64,000 nucleotides of DNA from Demequina sp. NBRC 110054 (GTDB lineage Bacteria > Actinomycetota > Actinomycetes > Actinomycetales > Demequinaceae), in the NCBI RefSeq assembly GCF_002090115.1, contig NZ_BBRK01000004.1:620001-684000 (forward strand), given 5' to 3'. A program made the position numbers and the translations under genes. The notes under the pieces were generated by a model. It had not been told where the DNA came from. It was given only the letters and a program-made list of their open reading frames with translations, and did no database searches. Positions 27,433 through 36,184 of this stretch are shown here, one piece after another (within the stretch, counting starts at the first letter, position 1; each line of letters starts with the position of its first letter).

Positions 27433-27780
27433 TCAGGGGGTTGCGGTGGGGGTGGACAGCACAGAGTCGAGCGCGTCGATGCGGTGACGCCAGACCCGCT
27501 CGAAGGCGTCGAGCAGGCGCTGCGCCTGTGCGAGCCGCTCGGGGTCGGCGCGGACGAGGCGCCGGCGGCCGTCGGGTCGTCTGGTCACAAGACCCGCCTC
27601 CTCGAGCACCGCGACGTGCTTGCTGACCGCCGCGAAGGACATGGAGTACTCGGCGGCGAGCGCGGTCACGGACTCGTCGCCGACCAGGGTGCGCCGCACG
27701 ATGTCGCGTCGCGTCGCATCGGCCAAGGCGTGGAAGAGTCGGTCCACCTCGGCGTCGGAGAGATCAGCTTGTACAACCAT
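27433..27780 (-). CDS. ArsR family winged-helix regulator
   Basis: 115 residues. HTH_20/ArsR pattern: DRLFHALADATRRDIVRRTLVGDESVTALAAEYSMSFAAVSKHVAVLEEAGLVTRRPDGRRRLVR. No metal-binding Cys pair is visible, so it is of the SdpR-type or SRPBCC-linked subfamily. ATG 27780 is used because it lies in the centre of a perfect palindrome (27774-27787) that would place autoregulation right on the start codon; the longer upstream frame is not convincing. It precedes the tandem SRPBCC gene by 24 bp in one operon. Confidence 0.9.
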   Translation of the reverse strand: MVVQADLSDAEVDRLFHALADATRRDIVRRTLVGDESVTALAAEYSMSFAAVSKHVAVLEEAGLVTRRPDGRRRLVRADPERLAQAQRLLDAFERVWRHRIDALDSVLSTPTATP

Positions 27781-27787
27781 ATGGTTG
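27774..27787. promoter_or_regulatory. Palindromic ArsR operator over the start codon
   Basis: CAACCATATGGTTG is a perfect 14-bp palindrome centred on the ATG at 27780. Similar AACCATATGGTT-type sites are common upstream of ArsR genes paired with AHSA1 proteins. Regulator binding would block both transcription and translation start. Confidence 0.65.
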
Positions 27788-27861
27788 AACGATAAGCCCG
27801 GCGCGGCAAGGTCGCCACTCGAATGCCCCCGCGTCAGCTCCCAAGGAGGAGGCGGCGCCAC

Positions 27862-28992
27862 CTACCGGTAGACGGCCTCGACGATCGCGCGGTGCGTCGG
27901 CGACTCCGCACCGGGGTGCGCGGTGTTGGTCATGATGACGCACGTGATCCCAGCAGACGGGTCCACGAACCAGTGATGGCCGTACGCGCCGCCCCACATG
28001 TAGGTGCCCTCGGAGTGCGGCACGCCCGCGGCGACCGGATCGGCGAGCACTGCCCCACCGAGCCCGAAGCCCCAGCCCGCGCCGCCAGCCTCTGCCTCGG
28101 GACCGACCTGGAGCGACATCATCTCGCGCACCGACTCGGGCGACAGGATCCCCTCGCCGTGGAGACGCAGCGCCTCGAGCAGGCGCATCACCTCGTCGGC
28201 GGTGGCCACCATGCCGGACCCTCCCGACGGGTACACGTGGGGGTCGAGCGCGCGCCCGGGCGAGAACACCGTCGAGGTGCCGTCCCCGTTGTCGAGCGAG
28301 AACGGATCGGACATGAGCACCGGCGACGACGCGCTCGCCGCGTAGGCCGCAGCAAGCCTGGAGGGGTCCTTGGCGAGGAATCCCGCATCGTGCATGCCGA
28401 GCGGCTCGAACACCGCGTGGCGCAGGATCTCCGCGAGGGGCACTCCCGCGGAGGCCTCGAGCAGGTGGCCGGCGACGTCGAGCCCGAGACCGTACTCCCA
28501 GCGCTCGCCGGGCGCGAAGTGGAGCGGCGCCTTCGCGAGACGGTCAAGGTTGTCGTGCATGCTCGGCACGGAGGCATCGAGCCCATCGGAGATGCCGAGC
28601 GCGTGGTACGGATGCCCCGGCTTCTGCGCGAAGCCGTAGCCCAGCCCGGACGTATGCGCGAGCAGGTGGCGCAGCGTCATGTCGGGCTCGGTGCCGTCCG
28701 CGAGCAGCGGGTGGAAGCGGGTCAGCCACAGCGAGGTCGGCTCGTCGAGCCCGACCACGCCCTCCTCCACGAGCCGCATCGCCCCGACCGTCACGAAGGT
28801 CTTGGTGACGGAGGCGAGGCGGAAGACCGCATCGCGCTGCATCGAGGCGCCGGCCTCGCGGTCGCGCATCCCGAAGGCCCTGGAGTACGCGAGCTCTCCA
28901 TCCACGGAGACCAGCACGACTCCGCCGACGACCCTGTCCGCCGCACGCGCGGTGTCGAGGGTGGCATCGAGGCGGGAGGAGAGAGTCGTCAC
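27862..28992 (-). CDS. Beta-lactamase-family serine hydrolase
   Basis: 376 residues of the class-C beta-lactamase/esterase fold. The S-x-x-K nucleophile is in RLASVTKTFV; a Tyr general base candidate lies in WEYGLGLDVAG (the YxN-equivalent), and a late HHWFVDPSAG region corresponds to the KTG-like strand. No signal peptide is visible, so it is probably a cytoplasmic esterase/peptidase rather than a true beta-lactamase. GTG 28992 sits 6 bases after CACGAT (leaderless type). The 205-bp gap upstream has an A-rich stretch but no gene. Confidence 0.9.
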   Translation of the reverse strand: MTTLSSRLDATLDTARAADRVVGGVVLVSVDGELAYSRAFGMRDREAGASMQRDAVFRLASVTKTFVTVGAMRLVEEGVVGLDEPTSLWLTRFHPLLADGTEPDMTLRHLLAHTSGLGYGFAQKPGHPYHALGISDGLDASVPSMHDNLDRLAKAPLHFAPGERWEYGLGLDVAGHLLEASAGVPLAEILRHAVFEPLGMHDAGFLAKDPSRLAAAYAASASSPVLMSDPFSLDNGDGTSTVFSPGRALDPHVYPSGGSGMVATADEVMRLLEALRLHGEGILSPESVREMMSLQVGPEAEAGGAGWGFGLGGAVLADPVAAGVPHSEGTYMWGGAYGHHWFVDPSAGITCVIMTNTAHPGAESPTHRAIVEAVYR

Positions 28993-29197
28993 GTGCTCAT
29001 CGTGGCACGGAAAGGTTCACTGTGGAGACATCGAGTGGCGGAAATAAGAAGGCAAAGGCTTCTTCAGGGAAACCCCAAAGGATGACCTTGGGACGTTCTG
29101 CCCGGATTCTGGTCGACGAGCTGACGTGTCCGCGCGCGGCGCCAGACGCTCTCGGCGAGGTTCGGACAGGCCACGCCGCGCCACGACAGGGAAGCAG

Positions 29198-29878
29198 TCA
29201 CGCCAGCTCGCGCCGCATGACCCTTCTGCGCAGTGTGGGGGTCGACACCATGCGCAGGCCGGCAGCCTCGAATGCCCCCACCGTGCCGACGAAGAGGGCG
29301 CCCTCAGGAGTGTCCCCGGCGGGGTCGACAACGCGAGGGTAGCCCTCGACGGCGGCGGCACCTCTCGCGCGCGCATGGTCGACCGCCGCCACCGCGAGCG
29401 CGGCCATGAGCCCGCGTCCGCGGAAGTCGCGCCTGACCACGAAGCACGTGACGGCCCAGACGCGGTCGTCGTCCTTGTCCTCGTCGCGCCCGAGCCATGG
29501 GTAACGCGCGGCGCGCAGACGCAGGTAGGCCGCACGCGGCTCGACGGCCACCCAGCCGGCCGGCACGCCGTCGACGAAGGCGAGCAGCCCCGAGGTCTGC
29601 TCGCGGTGCGTCCCGCAGCCCGCCTGCTCGCGCAGCGCCTCCGCACGGGCGTCGCGCGACATGGCGCTGAAGTCGGCCCGAGGCAGCCTGACCCACTGGC
29701 AGCGGCACGCGCGCTGGTCTCCCGGCGCATCGAACACCGCCTCCAGATCCGCCGGATCGGCCTGAGACGCCGGGACGATGCGCACGTCGGTCGGGCGTGA
29801 CGGATCAGACGAAGTCGCGGGACTGGAGGACGATGCTGGCTGAGATGGCGGCGCTGGGCGAGACGACGATGCGGCCAT
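29198..29878 (-). CDS. GNAT family N-acetyltransferase
   Basis: 226 residues. After a Ser/Pro-rich N-terminus (~30 residues) comes a GNAT domain in the DUF-type arrangement with RACRCQWVRLP, the acetyl-CoA motif VVRRDFRGRGLMAALAVAAVDHARARGA and a final AAGLRMVSTPTLRRRVM. The closest pattern is the small family that modifies a small molecule or peptide; substrate unknown. Start ATG 29878 is one of two overlapping ATGs at CCATGG, shared with the opposite strand. Divergent from the EamA gene. Confidence 0.85.
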   Translation of the reverse strand: MAASSSRPAPPSQPASSSSPATSSDPSRPTDVRIVPASQADPADLEAVFDAPGDQRACRCQWVRLPRADFSAMSRDARAEALREQAGCGTHREQTSGLLAFVDGVPAGWVAVEPRAAYLRLRAARYPWLGRDEDKDDDRVWAVTCFVVRRDFRGRGLMAALAVAAVDHARARGAAAVEGYPRVVDPAGDTPEGALFVGTVGAFEAAGLRMVSTPTLRRRVMRRELA

Positions 29879-29981
29879 GGCGACAGTGTCGCGCCTAGGT
29901 CCGACATCCGCACCAGGTGCCAGCATCGTCCGCGTGGCCCGCCCCTCCTTCCCTAGGCTGGCCCCGAAAGAACGGAGCCAC

Positions 29982-30926
29982 ATGCACGCCCGCCTTACGC
30001 CTCGCGACACGCTGCTGGCCGTGCTCGTGACGATCGCATGGGGCGCGAACTTCGCGGTGATCCGCCTCGGCGTCGCGGACATGCCTCCGCTCCTACTCGC
30101 CTCCCTGCGCTTCGTCGTCGTGTTCGCGCTCGCCGCGCCGTTCGTCCCGCGCCGAGGGATCCCCTGGCGACGGCTGATCCCGATCGGCCTCGCGATGGGC
30201 GTGGGCCAGTTCGGCTTCCTGTTCGTCGCGATCGCGCTGGGGATGCCCTCTGGCCTCGCCGCCACGGTGCTGCAGGTCCAGGTGGTGTTCACGACGCTGT
30301 TCGCCGTCGCGTTCCTCGGGGAGAGGCTCACCGGCCGTCGCATCGCCGGCCTCGTCATCGCGGTCGCCGGGATCGTCCTCATCGGGCTTGACGCGGGCGC
30401 GTCGGCGACCGTCGTCGGCTTCGCGCTCACGGTGGCGGCCGCCGCCTGCTGGGCGACCTCCAACGTCCTCACGCGCCGCCTCGGCGCGGTCGGCGGGCTG
30501 TCCGTCGTCGTATGGTCGGCCGCGGTGCCGCCGATCCCCCTGTTCGCGCTCTCGCTGATGTTCGAGGGCCCGACCGAGATCGCCACGGCGCTCACGCATC
30601 CCACCTGGGGCGCGGCGTTCTCGCTGGGCTACCTCGCGCTGCTCGCCACGCTGTTCGGCTACGGAGTCTGGAACACCCTGCTGGGGAGGTACCCCGCCTC
30701 GACCGTCGCCCCCTTCTCGCTCCTCGTCCCGCCCGTCGGCCTGCTGACCGGCTGGCTCGCGTTCGACGAGGTGCCCGACGTCCCGTCCCTCCTCGGCGCG
30801 GGGCTCGTCATCGCCGGCATCGCCGTCGCGAACATCGTGGTCGCGCGCCGCAGGCCGCGGAGCGTCTCACGCACGCCGGCGGCTGAGGACCCGGAGCCCG
30901 AGGAGCCCGTCAGGGTGCTCTCGTGA
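29982..30926 (+). CDS. EamA family transporter (DMT superfamily)
   Basis: 314 residues with ten predicted transmembrane helices as two EamA repeats of five (first TIAWGANFAVIRLGV..., second ...AAACWATSNVLTRRLGAV). DMT transporters of this type export amino acids or metabolites; substrate unknown. ATG 29982 follows ACGGAG; TAGGCT at 29954-29959 is a likely -10 with a short leader. The C-terminus ends in a Pro/Glu-rich tail. Confidence 0.92.
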   Translation: MHARLTPRDTLLAVLVTIAWGANFAVIRLGVADMPPLLLASLRFVVVFALAAPFVPRRGIPWRRLIPIGLAMGVGQFGFLFVAIALGMPSGLAATVLQVQVVFTTLFAVAFLGERLTGRRIAGLVIAVAGIVLIGLDAGASATVVGFALTVAAAACWATSNVLTRRLGAVGGLSVVVWSAAVPPIPLFALSLMFEGPTEIATALTHPTWGAAFSLGYLALLATLFGYGVWNTLLGRYPASTVAPFSLLVPPVGLLTGWLAFDEVPDVPSLLGAGLVIAGIAVANIVVARRRPRSVSRTPAAEDPEPEEPVRVLS

Positions 30927-30966
30927 TCCGCAGCGCGCCGACACCTCGACTCCCCCAGCGGGTCGC

Positions 30967-31371
30967 TCACGCCGTCGCGCGCACCTCGGCCCGTACGTTC
31001 GCGTCGGGATCGCCGACGATCCCGCGGTAGACCTCGAGCTTGAAGTCCAGGAAGTCGAGCCGCTCGCGGTCGGCCGCCATCCGCTCGAGCAGCTCCTCGC
31101 GATAGCGCACCAGCACCTCGATCCGCTCGGGCACCGTGTGGTCGCCCGACCGGCTGAGCTCGACGAAGTCCTTGATCTCGCGGATCGGCATGCCCGTGCC
31201 GCGCAGCAGCTGGATCGTGCGCACCCACCCCAGGTCCTCGTCGGAGTAGCGGCGGTGCCCGTTGGGCGCCTTGCCGACCGGCGCGAGCAGACCCTCGCGC
31301 TCGTAGTAGCGCAGGGTGTGCTTGGAGATCCCCATGCGCGCGGCGGCCTCGTCGATCGTGCACCCGTCCAT
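30967..31371 (-). CDS. MerR family transcriptional regulator
   Basis: 134 residues. MerR helix-turn-helix and wing (TIDEAAARMGISKHTLRYYEREGLLAPVGKAPNGHRRYSDEDLGWV) followed by a long dimerisation helix (RIEVLVRYREELLERMAADRERLDFLDFKL). Few cysteines, so it is not a classic metal sensor; it is like the MerR proteins paired with aldo/keto reductases. TACGGT lies 6 bases before ATG 31371. Divergent from the aldo/keto reductase gene, whose promoter carries a typical MerR operator. Confidence 0.93.
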   Translation of the reverse strand: MDGCTIDEAAARMGISKHTLRYYEREGLLAPVGKAPNGHRRYSDEDLGWVRTIQLLRGTGMPIREIKDFVELSRSGDHTVPERIEVLVRYREELLERMAADRERLDFLDFKLEVYRGIVGDPDANVRAEVRATA

Positions 31372-31445
31372 GTCCCCACCGTAGGCCGGGCGCGCCCGCC
31401 CGTCACGGGGAAGGGACGATGCGGCGGGCGCCCCAGATCGAGGTG

Positions 31446-31476
31446 TTGACTTCGAGCGCGCTCGAACTTCTAGCGT
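31446..31476 (+). promoter_or_regulatory. MerR-type promoter with 19-bp spacer
   Basis: TTGACT (31446-31451) and TAGCGT (31471-31476) are separated by 19 bp, the over-long spacing that MerR regulators correct. The spacer region holds the perfect 16-bp palindrome TTCGAGCGCGCTCGAA (31451-31466). The start codon at 31484 is 7 bases past the -10, so the mRNA is leaderless. Confidence 0.8.
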
Positions 31477-31483
31477 CGCAGAC

Positions 31484-32542
31484 ATGGACACACAGGGAAC
31501 CCGCACCGCCCGGGAGATCGGCGGCACCTGGATCGCACCGCTCGGCGTCGGCGCCATGCTCATGGGGACCAGCACCCCGGAGAGCGAGGCCCGGCGCATC
31601 CTCGACCACTTCGTCGGCGAGGTCGCCCCTCGCTTCACCGCGCCGGACGGCTCACCCGCACGAGCGATGGTCGACACCGCCGACTGCTACTGCTGGTGGG
31701 AGGCGCCCGGCACCGACGGAGGCCAGTCGGAGGCGCTGCTCGGACGCTGGCTCGCCGACACCGGCGCCCGCGAACGGGTCATGCTCGCCACGAAGGGCAC
31801 CGCGCGCGTCGTCGACCCCGCGGCGGCGTTCTCACCCGACGGCTCGGTGGACTGGGAGGCCGCCTATGACCACTTCGTGGGCGCGTCGCGCGAGGTGGTG
31901 CGGGAGTCCATCGCTGCCTCCCTCGACCGGCTCGGCGCGGAGAGTGTCGACCTCTACTACGTGCACGTCGACGACCGCCGAGCACCGCTCGAGGAGACTG
32001 TCGGGGCTCTCGCCGGACTCGCGGAGGAGGGGAGGATCGGCGCATATGCGTGGTCCAACGCCCCCGCATGGAGGATCGCGCTCGTGCAGGAGATCGCGCG
32101 TGCGCACGGCTGGCCCTCGCCCGCGACCGTGCAGCTCCAGCACAGCTACCTGCGACCGCGCGCAGGGCTGAGCGACTTCCGCGTCGTCGGCCACGAGCAT
32201 CTGGACCTCGCACGCACGACGGGCATGCCGCTCGTCGCGTACTCGCCCGTCCTGAAGGGCCTCTACTCCGCGAAGGAGCGTCGCGATCCATCGTTCTGGG
32301 CGATGCCCAACTACGTGGGACCCGACGCTGATGCTCGCTTCGCCGCGCTCGACGCGGTCGCGGCGGAGACGGGCGCTACCGGGAACCAGGTGGCGCTCGC
32401 GTGGCTCATGGCGCAGGAGCAGCCAACCGTGGTGCCGCTGATCGGCGCCCGCACCTGGGATCAGTACCTCGAGTGCGCGGAGGCGGTCGACGTGGAGCTC
32501 ACGCCCGCGCAGGTCGCGATGCTCGACACCGCGAGCGCGTGA
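31484..32542 (+). CDS. Aldo/keto reductase
   Basis: 352 residues of the AKR fold, with Asp/Tyr in MVDTADCYCWWEAPGTDGGQSEALLGRWL, catalytic Lys in LATKGTARVVD and His in YYVHVDDR. The late VVPLIGARTWDQY is the NADP-binding region. The active-site region is divergent (extra Cys and Trp), suggesting an unusual substrate. Driven by a MerR-type promoter opposite the MerR gene, so probably induced by a toxic aldehyde or thiol-reactive compound. Confidence 0.9.
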   Translation: MDTQGTRTAREIGGTWIAPLGVGAMLMGTSTPESEARRILDHFVGEVAPRFTAPDGSPARAMVDTADCYCWWEAPGTDGGQSEALLGRWLADTGARERVMLATKGTARVVDPAAAFSPDGSVDWEAAYDHFVGASREVVRESIAASLDRLGAESVDLYYVHVDDRRAPLEETVGALAGLAEEGRIGAYAWSNAPAWRIALVQEIARAHGWPSPATVQLQHSYLRPRAGLSDFRVVGHEHLDLARTTGMPLVAYSPVLKGLYSAKERRDPSFWAMPNYVGPDADARFAALDAVAAETGATGNQVALAWLMAQEQPTVVPLIGARTWDQYLECAEAVDVELTPAQVAMLDTASA

Positions 32543-32605
32543 CGCGCCGCGCCTCGGGGCGGCGCCGATCGCGTGCCCTTGGCGCCGACGGATCCGCGTG
32601 CCGGC

Positions 32606-33487
32606 TCACAGCCCCTTCGCGTACCAGCGGTCGGCGTGGGGCTCGCCGTTGAAGTCCGGCACCTGGGCGTAGCCGCGCGCCTCGTACATCCTGCAGGCCG
32701 GGCCGAGCGCGGAGTTCGTGTCGAGGCGCACCACATCGGCGCCGGAGAGGCGGGCACGCTCCTCGAGCGCGTCGAGCAGCGTCGCGCCGACAGCCAGCCC
32801 ACGCGCCGAGGGGGCGACCCACATCCTCTTGAGGAACGCGGGCTCGCCCGCGGGCAGGGTGACGCCACCGCATCCCACGGGCTGCCCGTGGAGCATGACG
32901 AGCAGGAACGCGCCACGGGGCTCGGTGAGCTCCGCTGCGCCGACCGCGACCGCCTTGGTCGGGTCGTAGCCGGCATCGAAGGACGCCTGCAGCTCGGCGT
33001 AGTACTGCGCCACGCACCATCGCGCGGTGGGCGAGGCGGGATCGACCACCTCGACGGTGAGGTGCGGGCGCGTGAGCAGCCGGGTCACGGTGCGGGCGGC
33101 CGAGTCGAGCGCGCGCTGCTCGTCCTCGTCGAGCTCCGACAGCAGCGCGCTGGTGACGTCGTCGCTCAGGGAGTCGAGCGTGCGTGCCTCCTCCGCACCG
33201 GCGGCGGTGCGCCGGACCACCCGGGCGCGCGCATCGTCCCGGCTGGGCGCGACCTCGACCAGACCCTCGGTCTCGAGCGAGCGCAGCAGCCGCGACACGT
33301 AGCCGGAATCGAGCCCGAGCCGCGAGCGCAGTGCCGCGATCTCGACGCCGGTCTCCCCGATCTCCCACAGGAGGCGCGACGCGGCGAACGGCCGGCCGCG
33401 CACGAGGAAGTCGGCCTGGAGCGCACCGACGTCGCGCGTCACGACGCGCTGGAACTGCCTGAAGGACTGGATGAGCCGGGGATCCAC
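32606..33487 (-). CDS. MarR-type regulator fused to GNAT acetyltransferase
   Basis: 293 residues. The N-terminal winged helix (~1-145, RLGLDSGYVSRLLRSLETEGLVEVAPSRDDARARVVRRT) is followed by a GNAT domain (~147-293, FLKRMWVAPSARGLAVGATLLDALEERA, then VVRLDTNSALGPACRMYEARGY). Bifunctional MarR-GNAT proteins are known in actinobacteria and other groups. GTG 33487 is the only good start; the in-frame sequence upstream has no ATG. A palindrome lies immediately before it. Confidence 0.9.
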   Translation of the reverse strand: MDPRLIQSFRQFQRVVTRDVGALQADFLVRGRPFAASRLLWEIGETGVEIAALRSRLGLDSGYVSRLLRSLETEGLVEVAPSRDDARARVVRRTAAGAEEARTLDSLSDDVTSALLSELDEDEQRALDSAARTVTRLLTRPHLTVEVVDPASPTARWCVAQYYAELQASFDAGYDPTKAVAVGAAELTEPRGAFLLVMLHGQPVGCGGVTLPAGEPAFLKRMWVAPSARGLAVGATLLDALEERARLSGADVVRLDTNSALGPACRMYEARGYAQVPDFNGEPHADRWYAKGL

Positions 33488-33491
33488 ATGC

Positions 33492-33505
33492 CTGACTTTA
33501 GTCAG
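33492..33505 (-). promoter_or_regulatory. Palindrome at the MarR-GNAT start (probable operator)
   Basis: CTGACT-TT-AGTCAG, a perfect 6-bp inverted repeat, ends 4 bases before the GTG of the MarR-GNAT gene. The spacing suits a dimeric winged-helix regulator, so autorepression is likely. Confidence 0.55.
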
Positions 33506-33546
33506 ACATCGCCGGGCGCCACAAGCGGTACCGGACGCGGGGCGGG

Positions 33547-34536
33547 TCAGGCGAGCTGCGCGATGAGGTCGAGCTCGGCCTCGCGGGACAGCCCCGCCTT
33601 CCGCGGGCGGTCGAGACCTAGACCCCTCTCCCACGCAAGGACGTCGCGCATCGTCTCCTCGAGAGGACGCCAGGAGCCGCCCGTCGCCAGGTAGCGATCC
33701 GACGAGTGGGCGCCGATCGGCGGGAACTTGCCCGCCGGCACCCACATCGGCAGCGAGGAGGGCCCAGCCCAGCTGCCGACTCGCCGCATGGCCAGCCACG
33801 GCGTCGTCGCATTGTGCTCTTCGCCCGAGTGGCCCGCGACGGTACGCGCGGTCTCGATCATCTGCGCGAAAGGCACCTGCTCGCCGACCGCGTTGACCGG
33901 ACCCACCACGCCGGACTGGCCGGCGTCGAGCATCCATGCGACGAGGTCTCGCACGTCGATGGCCTGGGTGGGCGCACCCGCCGCCGGCACCAGGATCGGC
34001 CCGTCGGCCGCGAGCGCGGCGCGCGCGGGCCAGTAGCCGAACCTGTCCGTCGGGTCGCCAGGACCGGCGACGAGGCCCGGCCGGGCGAGCAGGGCATCGT
34101 CCTCTCGAGCCTTCGTGGTCAGGTCCTCGCACGCGACCTTCGCCTGCGCGTAGTGCTCGTGGGTGGCGTCGACCTCATGGTGCAGCGCCTCCATGCGGGG
34201 TGACGCCTCGCAGTTCGGCGCGCGATCGGCACTGTAGACGGACACGGACGACACATAGGTCCAGTGGTCCACGGCGTCGCCGAGGGCCGCGAGCGCCTCC
34301 TGCACGAACCGAGGCTGCCAGCTCACCTCGATCGCCGCGTCGAACCTCCTGCCGACGAGGGCGTCGTACGCGCCCGCGTGGGCGCGGTCACCCTCGACGA
34401 GCGAGGCCCCAGCCGGGACCACTCCGGACCGACCTCGTGCGAGGCATGTCACCTCCCAGCCACGCGCCACGGCCTGGCGGGCCACCTCGCTCCCCAGCCA
34501 CGCGGTTCCACCCAGGATCAGCAGCGATCGAGTCAT
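33547..34536 (-). CDS. NAD-dependent epimerase/reductase (SDR)
   Basis: 329 residues. Extended SDR pattern: nucleotide motif LLILGGTAWLGSEVA, SSVSVYS...(no clear Tyr-Lys in the strict spacing, but EHYAQAKVACE supplies YxxxK), and APTQAIDVRDLVAWML in the substrate domain. Most similar to isoflavone-reductase/nucleoside-diphosphate-sugar-type reductases. TAGGCT is 6 bases before ATG 34536 (leaderless). Between the MarR-GNAT gene and the divergent MFS gene. Confidence 0.9.
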   Translation of the reverse strand: MTRSLLILGGTAWLGSEVARQAVARGWEVTCLARGRSGVVPAGASLVEGDRAHAGAYDALVGRRFDAAIEVSWQPRFVQEALAALGDAVDHWTYVSSVSVYSADRAPNCEASPRMEALHHEVDATHEHYAQAKVACEDLTTKAREDDALLARPGLVAGPGDPTDRFGYWPARAALAADGPILVPAAGAPTQAIDVRDLVAWMLDAGQSGVVGPVNAVGEQVPFAQMIETARTVAGHSGEEHNATTPWLAMRRVGSWAGPSSLPMWVPAGKFPPIGAHSSDRYLATGGSWRPLEETMRDVLAWERGLGLDRPRKAGLSREAELDLIAQLA

Positions 34537-34647
34537 GTCACCAGCCTAACGAGGGCAGGCCGCCGGCAGGCCCGCCATGCGCCCGAGCGATACGCTGGAC
34601 GGCGGCCCAGGAATGGCCCGCGGCCGCTTCGCGTTGAGAACCTAGGA

Positions 34648-35949
34648 ATGAATCGCACCTTCAGCTCTCTCGGCATCTACAACTACCGCCTGTGGTTCGC
34701 AGGCGCGATCGTGTCGAACATCGGCACCTGGATGCAGCGCATCGCGCAGGACTGGGTGGTGCTGACCGACCTCACCGACGACTCCGGATTCGCCGTCGGC
34801 ATCACCACGGCGCTGCAGTTCCTGCCGTTCCTCCTGATAGGCCCGTGGACCGGCGTGGTCGCCGACCGGGTCGATCACCGCAAGCTCCTCCTCGTGACCC
34901 AATCGGCGGGCGCCGCGCTCGGTGTGGGCCTGGGCGTCATCGTGCTCACCGGCAACGCCCAGCTGTGGCAGGTGTACGCGTTCGCGCTCGGCCTCGGAGT
35001 CGTGACCGCCTTCGACAACCCCGCGCGCATGGCCTTCGTGTCGGACCTGGTCCCACAGTCAGGACTGCCGAACGCGATCGCGCTCAACTCGGCGTCCTTC
35101 AACGCCGCACGCCTCATCGGCCCCGGCCTCGCGGGCCTGTTGATCGCATGGGTCGGCTCCGGCTGGGTATTCGTCCTCAACGGGCTCACCTTCCTCGCGA
35201 CGATCATCGCGCTGCTGCTGATGCGCGGCTCGGAGCTCGAGCATCAGCGCCGCGCCCCGCGGCAGCCTGGCCAGGTGCTCGAGGGCGTCAGGTACGTGCG
35301 GAGCAGGCCTGACATCGTCGCGATCCTCGTGGTCGTGGGCGTGGTCGGAGCGTTCGGCCTCAACTTCCAGATGACCTCGGCGATGATGGCGCGGGTCGCG
35401 TTCGACAGAGGACCGGAGGACTACGGCATCCTCGGCTCGATCCTCGCAATCGGCTCGCTCGGCGGGGCGCTGCTCGCCGCGAGGCGCAAGCGCCCCACAC
35501 TCAAGCTCGTGGTGCTCGCCGCCTTCGGCTTCGGCGTCTCGAACGCGCTGCTCGCGGTCATGCCGACCTACTGGGCGTTCGCGATCGCCGGCATCCCCGT
35601 GGGCTTCGCCGCCCTCACGATGATCACGGCCGCCAACACGACGGTCCAGCTCACGACCGATCAGTCGATGCGCGGACGGGTGATGGCGCTGTACATGATG
35701 ATCTTCATCGGGACCACGCCGATCGGCTCCCCGATCGTCGGGTGGATCGGCGAGGCGTACGGACCCCGCTGGGCGATCGGCATCGGAGCCATCGCGGCGC
35801 TCGCGGTGTCCGCGGCCGTGGGGCTGTGGGCCGCGCGGCACTGGAACGTCGTGCTCGAGTTCCAGGCGCGCAGGCCGTTCGTCAGGCTCGGACGCGGTGC
35901 CCCGAGGGAGATCGAGCCGATCCAGGACGTCGAGACGACGAACGCCTAG
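34648..35949 (+). CDS. MFS transporter (EntS/MFS_3-like exporter)
   Basis: 433 residues with about eleven or twelve transmembrane helices. The N-terminal FSSLGIYNYRLWFAGAIVSNIGTWMQRIAQDWVVL, the DRVDHRKLLL loop and the ARLIGPGLAGLLI segment are typical of the MFS_3 group that includes enterobactin exporter EntS. Substrate unknown. A weak AGGA just before ATG 34648 is the only ribosome-binding signal. A C-terminal cytoplasmic tail follows the last helix. Confidence 0.92.
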   Translation: MNRTFSSLGIYNYRLWFAGAIVSNIGTWMQRIAQDWVVLTDLTDDSGFAVGITTALQFLPFLLIGPWTGVVADRVDHRKLLLVTQSAGAALGVGLGVIVLTGNAQLWQVYAFALGLGVVTAFDNPARMAFVSDLVPQSGLPNAIALNSASFNAARLIGPGLAGLLIAWVGSGWVFVLNGLTFLATIIALLLMRGSELEHQRRAPRQPGQVLEGVRYVRSRPDIVAILVVVGVVGAFGLNFQMTSAMMARVAFDRGPEDYGILGSILAIGSLGGALLAARRKRPTLKLVVLAAFGFGVSNALLAVMPTYWAFAIAGIPVGFAALTMITAANTTVQLTTDQSMRGRVMALYMMIFIGTTPIGSPIVGWIGEAYGPRWAIGIGAIAALAVSAAVGLWAARHWNVVLEFQARRPFVRLGRGAPREIEPIQDVETTNA

Positions 35950-36048
35950 CCGAGGAAGCACCGAGGCCCGACCGCTCGTCCGCGTGCTCGTCCCGGCACG
36001 GCGATCGCACCTTCCGAGCTGCGGCGCCCGCGTCCCGGCGCAAGCGCC

Positions 36049-36099
36049 GCATCGTCCGAAGTGCGTCGCCCCAAGCCCGACGCCAGCGCCGCATCGTCC
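36049..36099. repeat. Two copies of GCATCGTCC
   Basis: GCATCGTCC at 36049-36057 and 36091-36099, both preceded by AGCGCC, in the gap between the MFS gene and its terminator. The immediate surroundings repeat as well (GCGCC-GCATCGTCC). Confidence 0.6.
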
Positions 36100-36131
36100 C
36101 ACTCGCGAAGTCCCGCCCCCCGGACACGACA

Positions 36132-36167
36132 ACGGGGTCCGCGTGTCTCTCGACAGGCGAACCCCGT
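36132..36167. terminator. Bidirectional terminator between MFS and DUF6458 genes
   Basis: ACGGGGT pairs with ACCCCGT across about 22 bases, extended by further inner pairs, midway between converging stops at 35949 and 36185. Confidence 0.65.
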
Positions 36168-36184
36168 GACGAGGGTGGGGAGGG

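Noticed and set aside
29010-29110. Riboswitch in the A-rich pocket upstream of the serine hydrolase gene
   Set aside because: Only a short AAGAAG...CTTCTT hairpin and no recognised aptamer features; it could be the end of the preceding transcript.
6530-36099. GCATCGTCC as DNA uptake sequence or polar Chi
   Set aside because: No strand bias and no competence genes in the window; kept only as an unexplained repeat.
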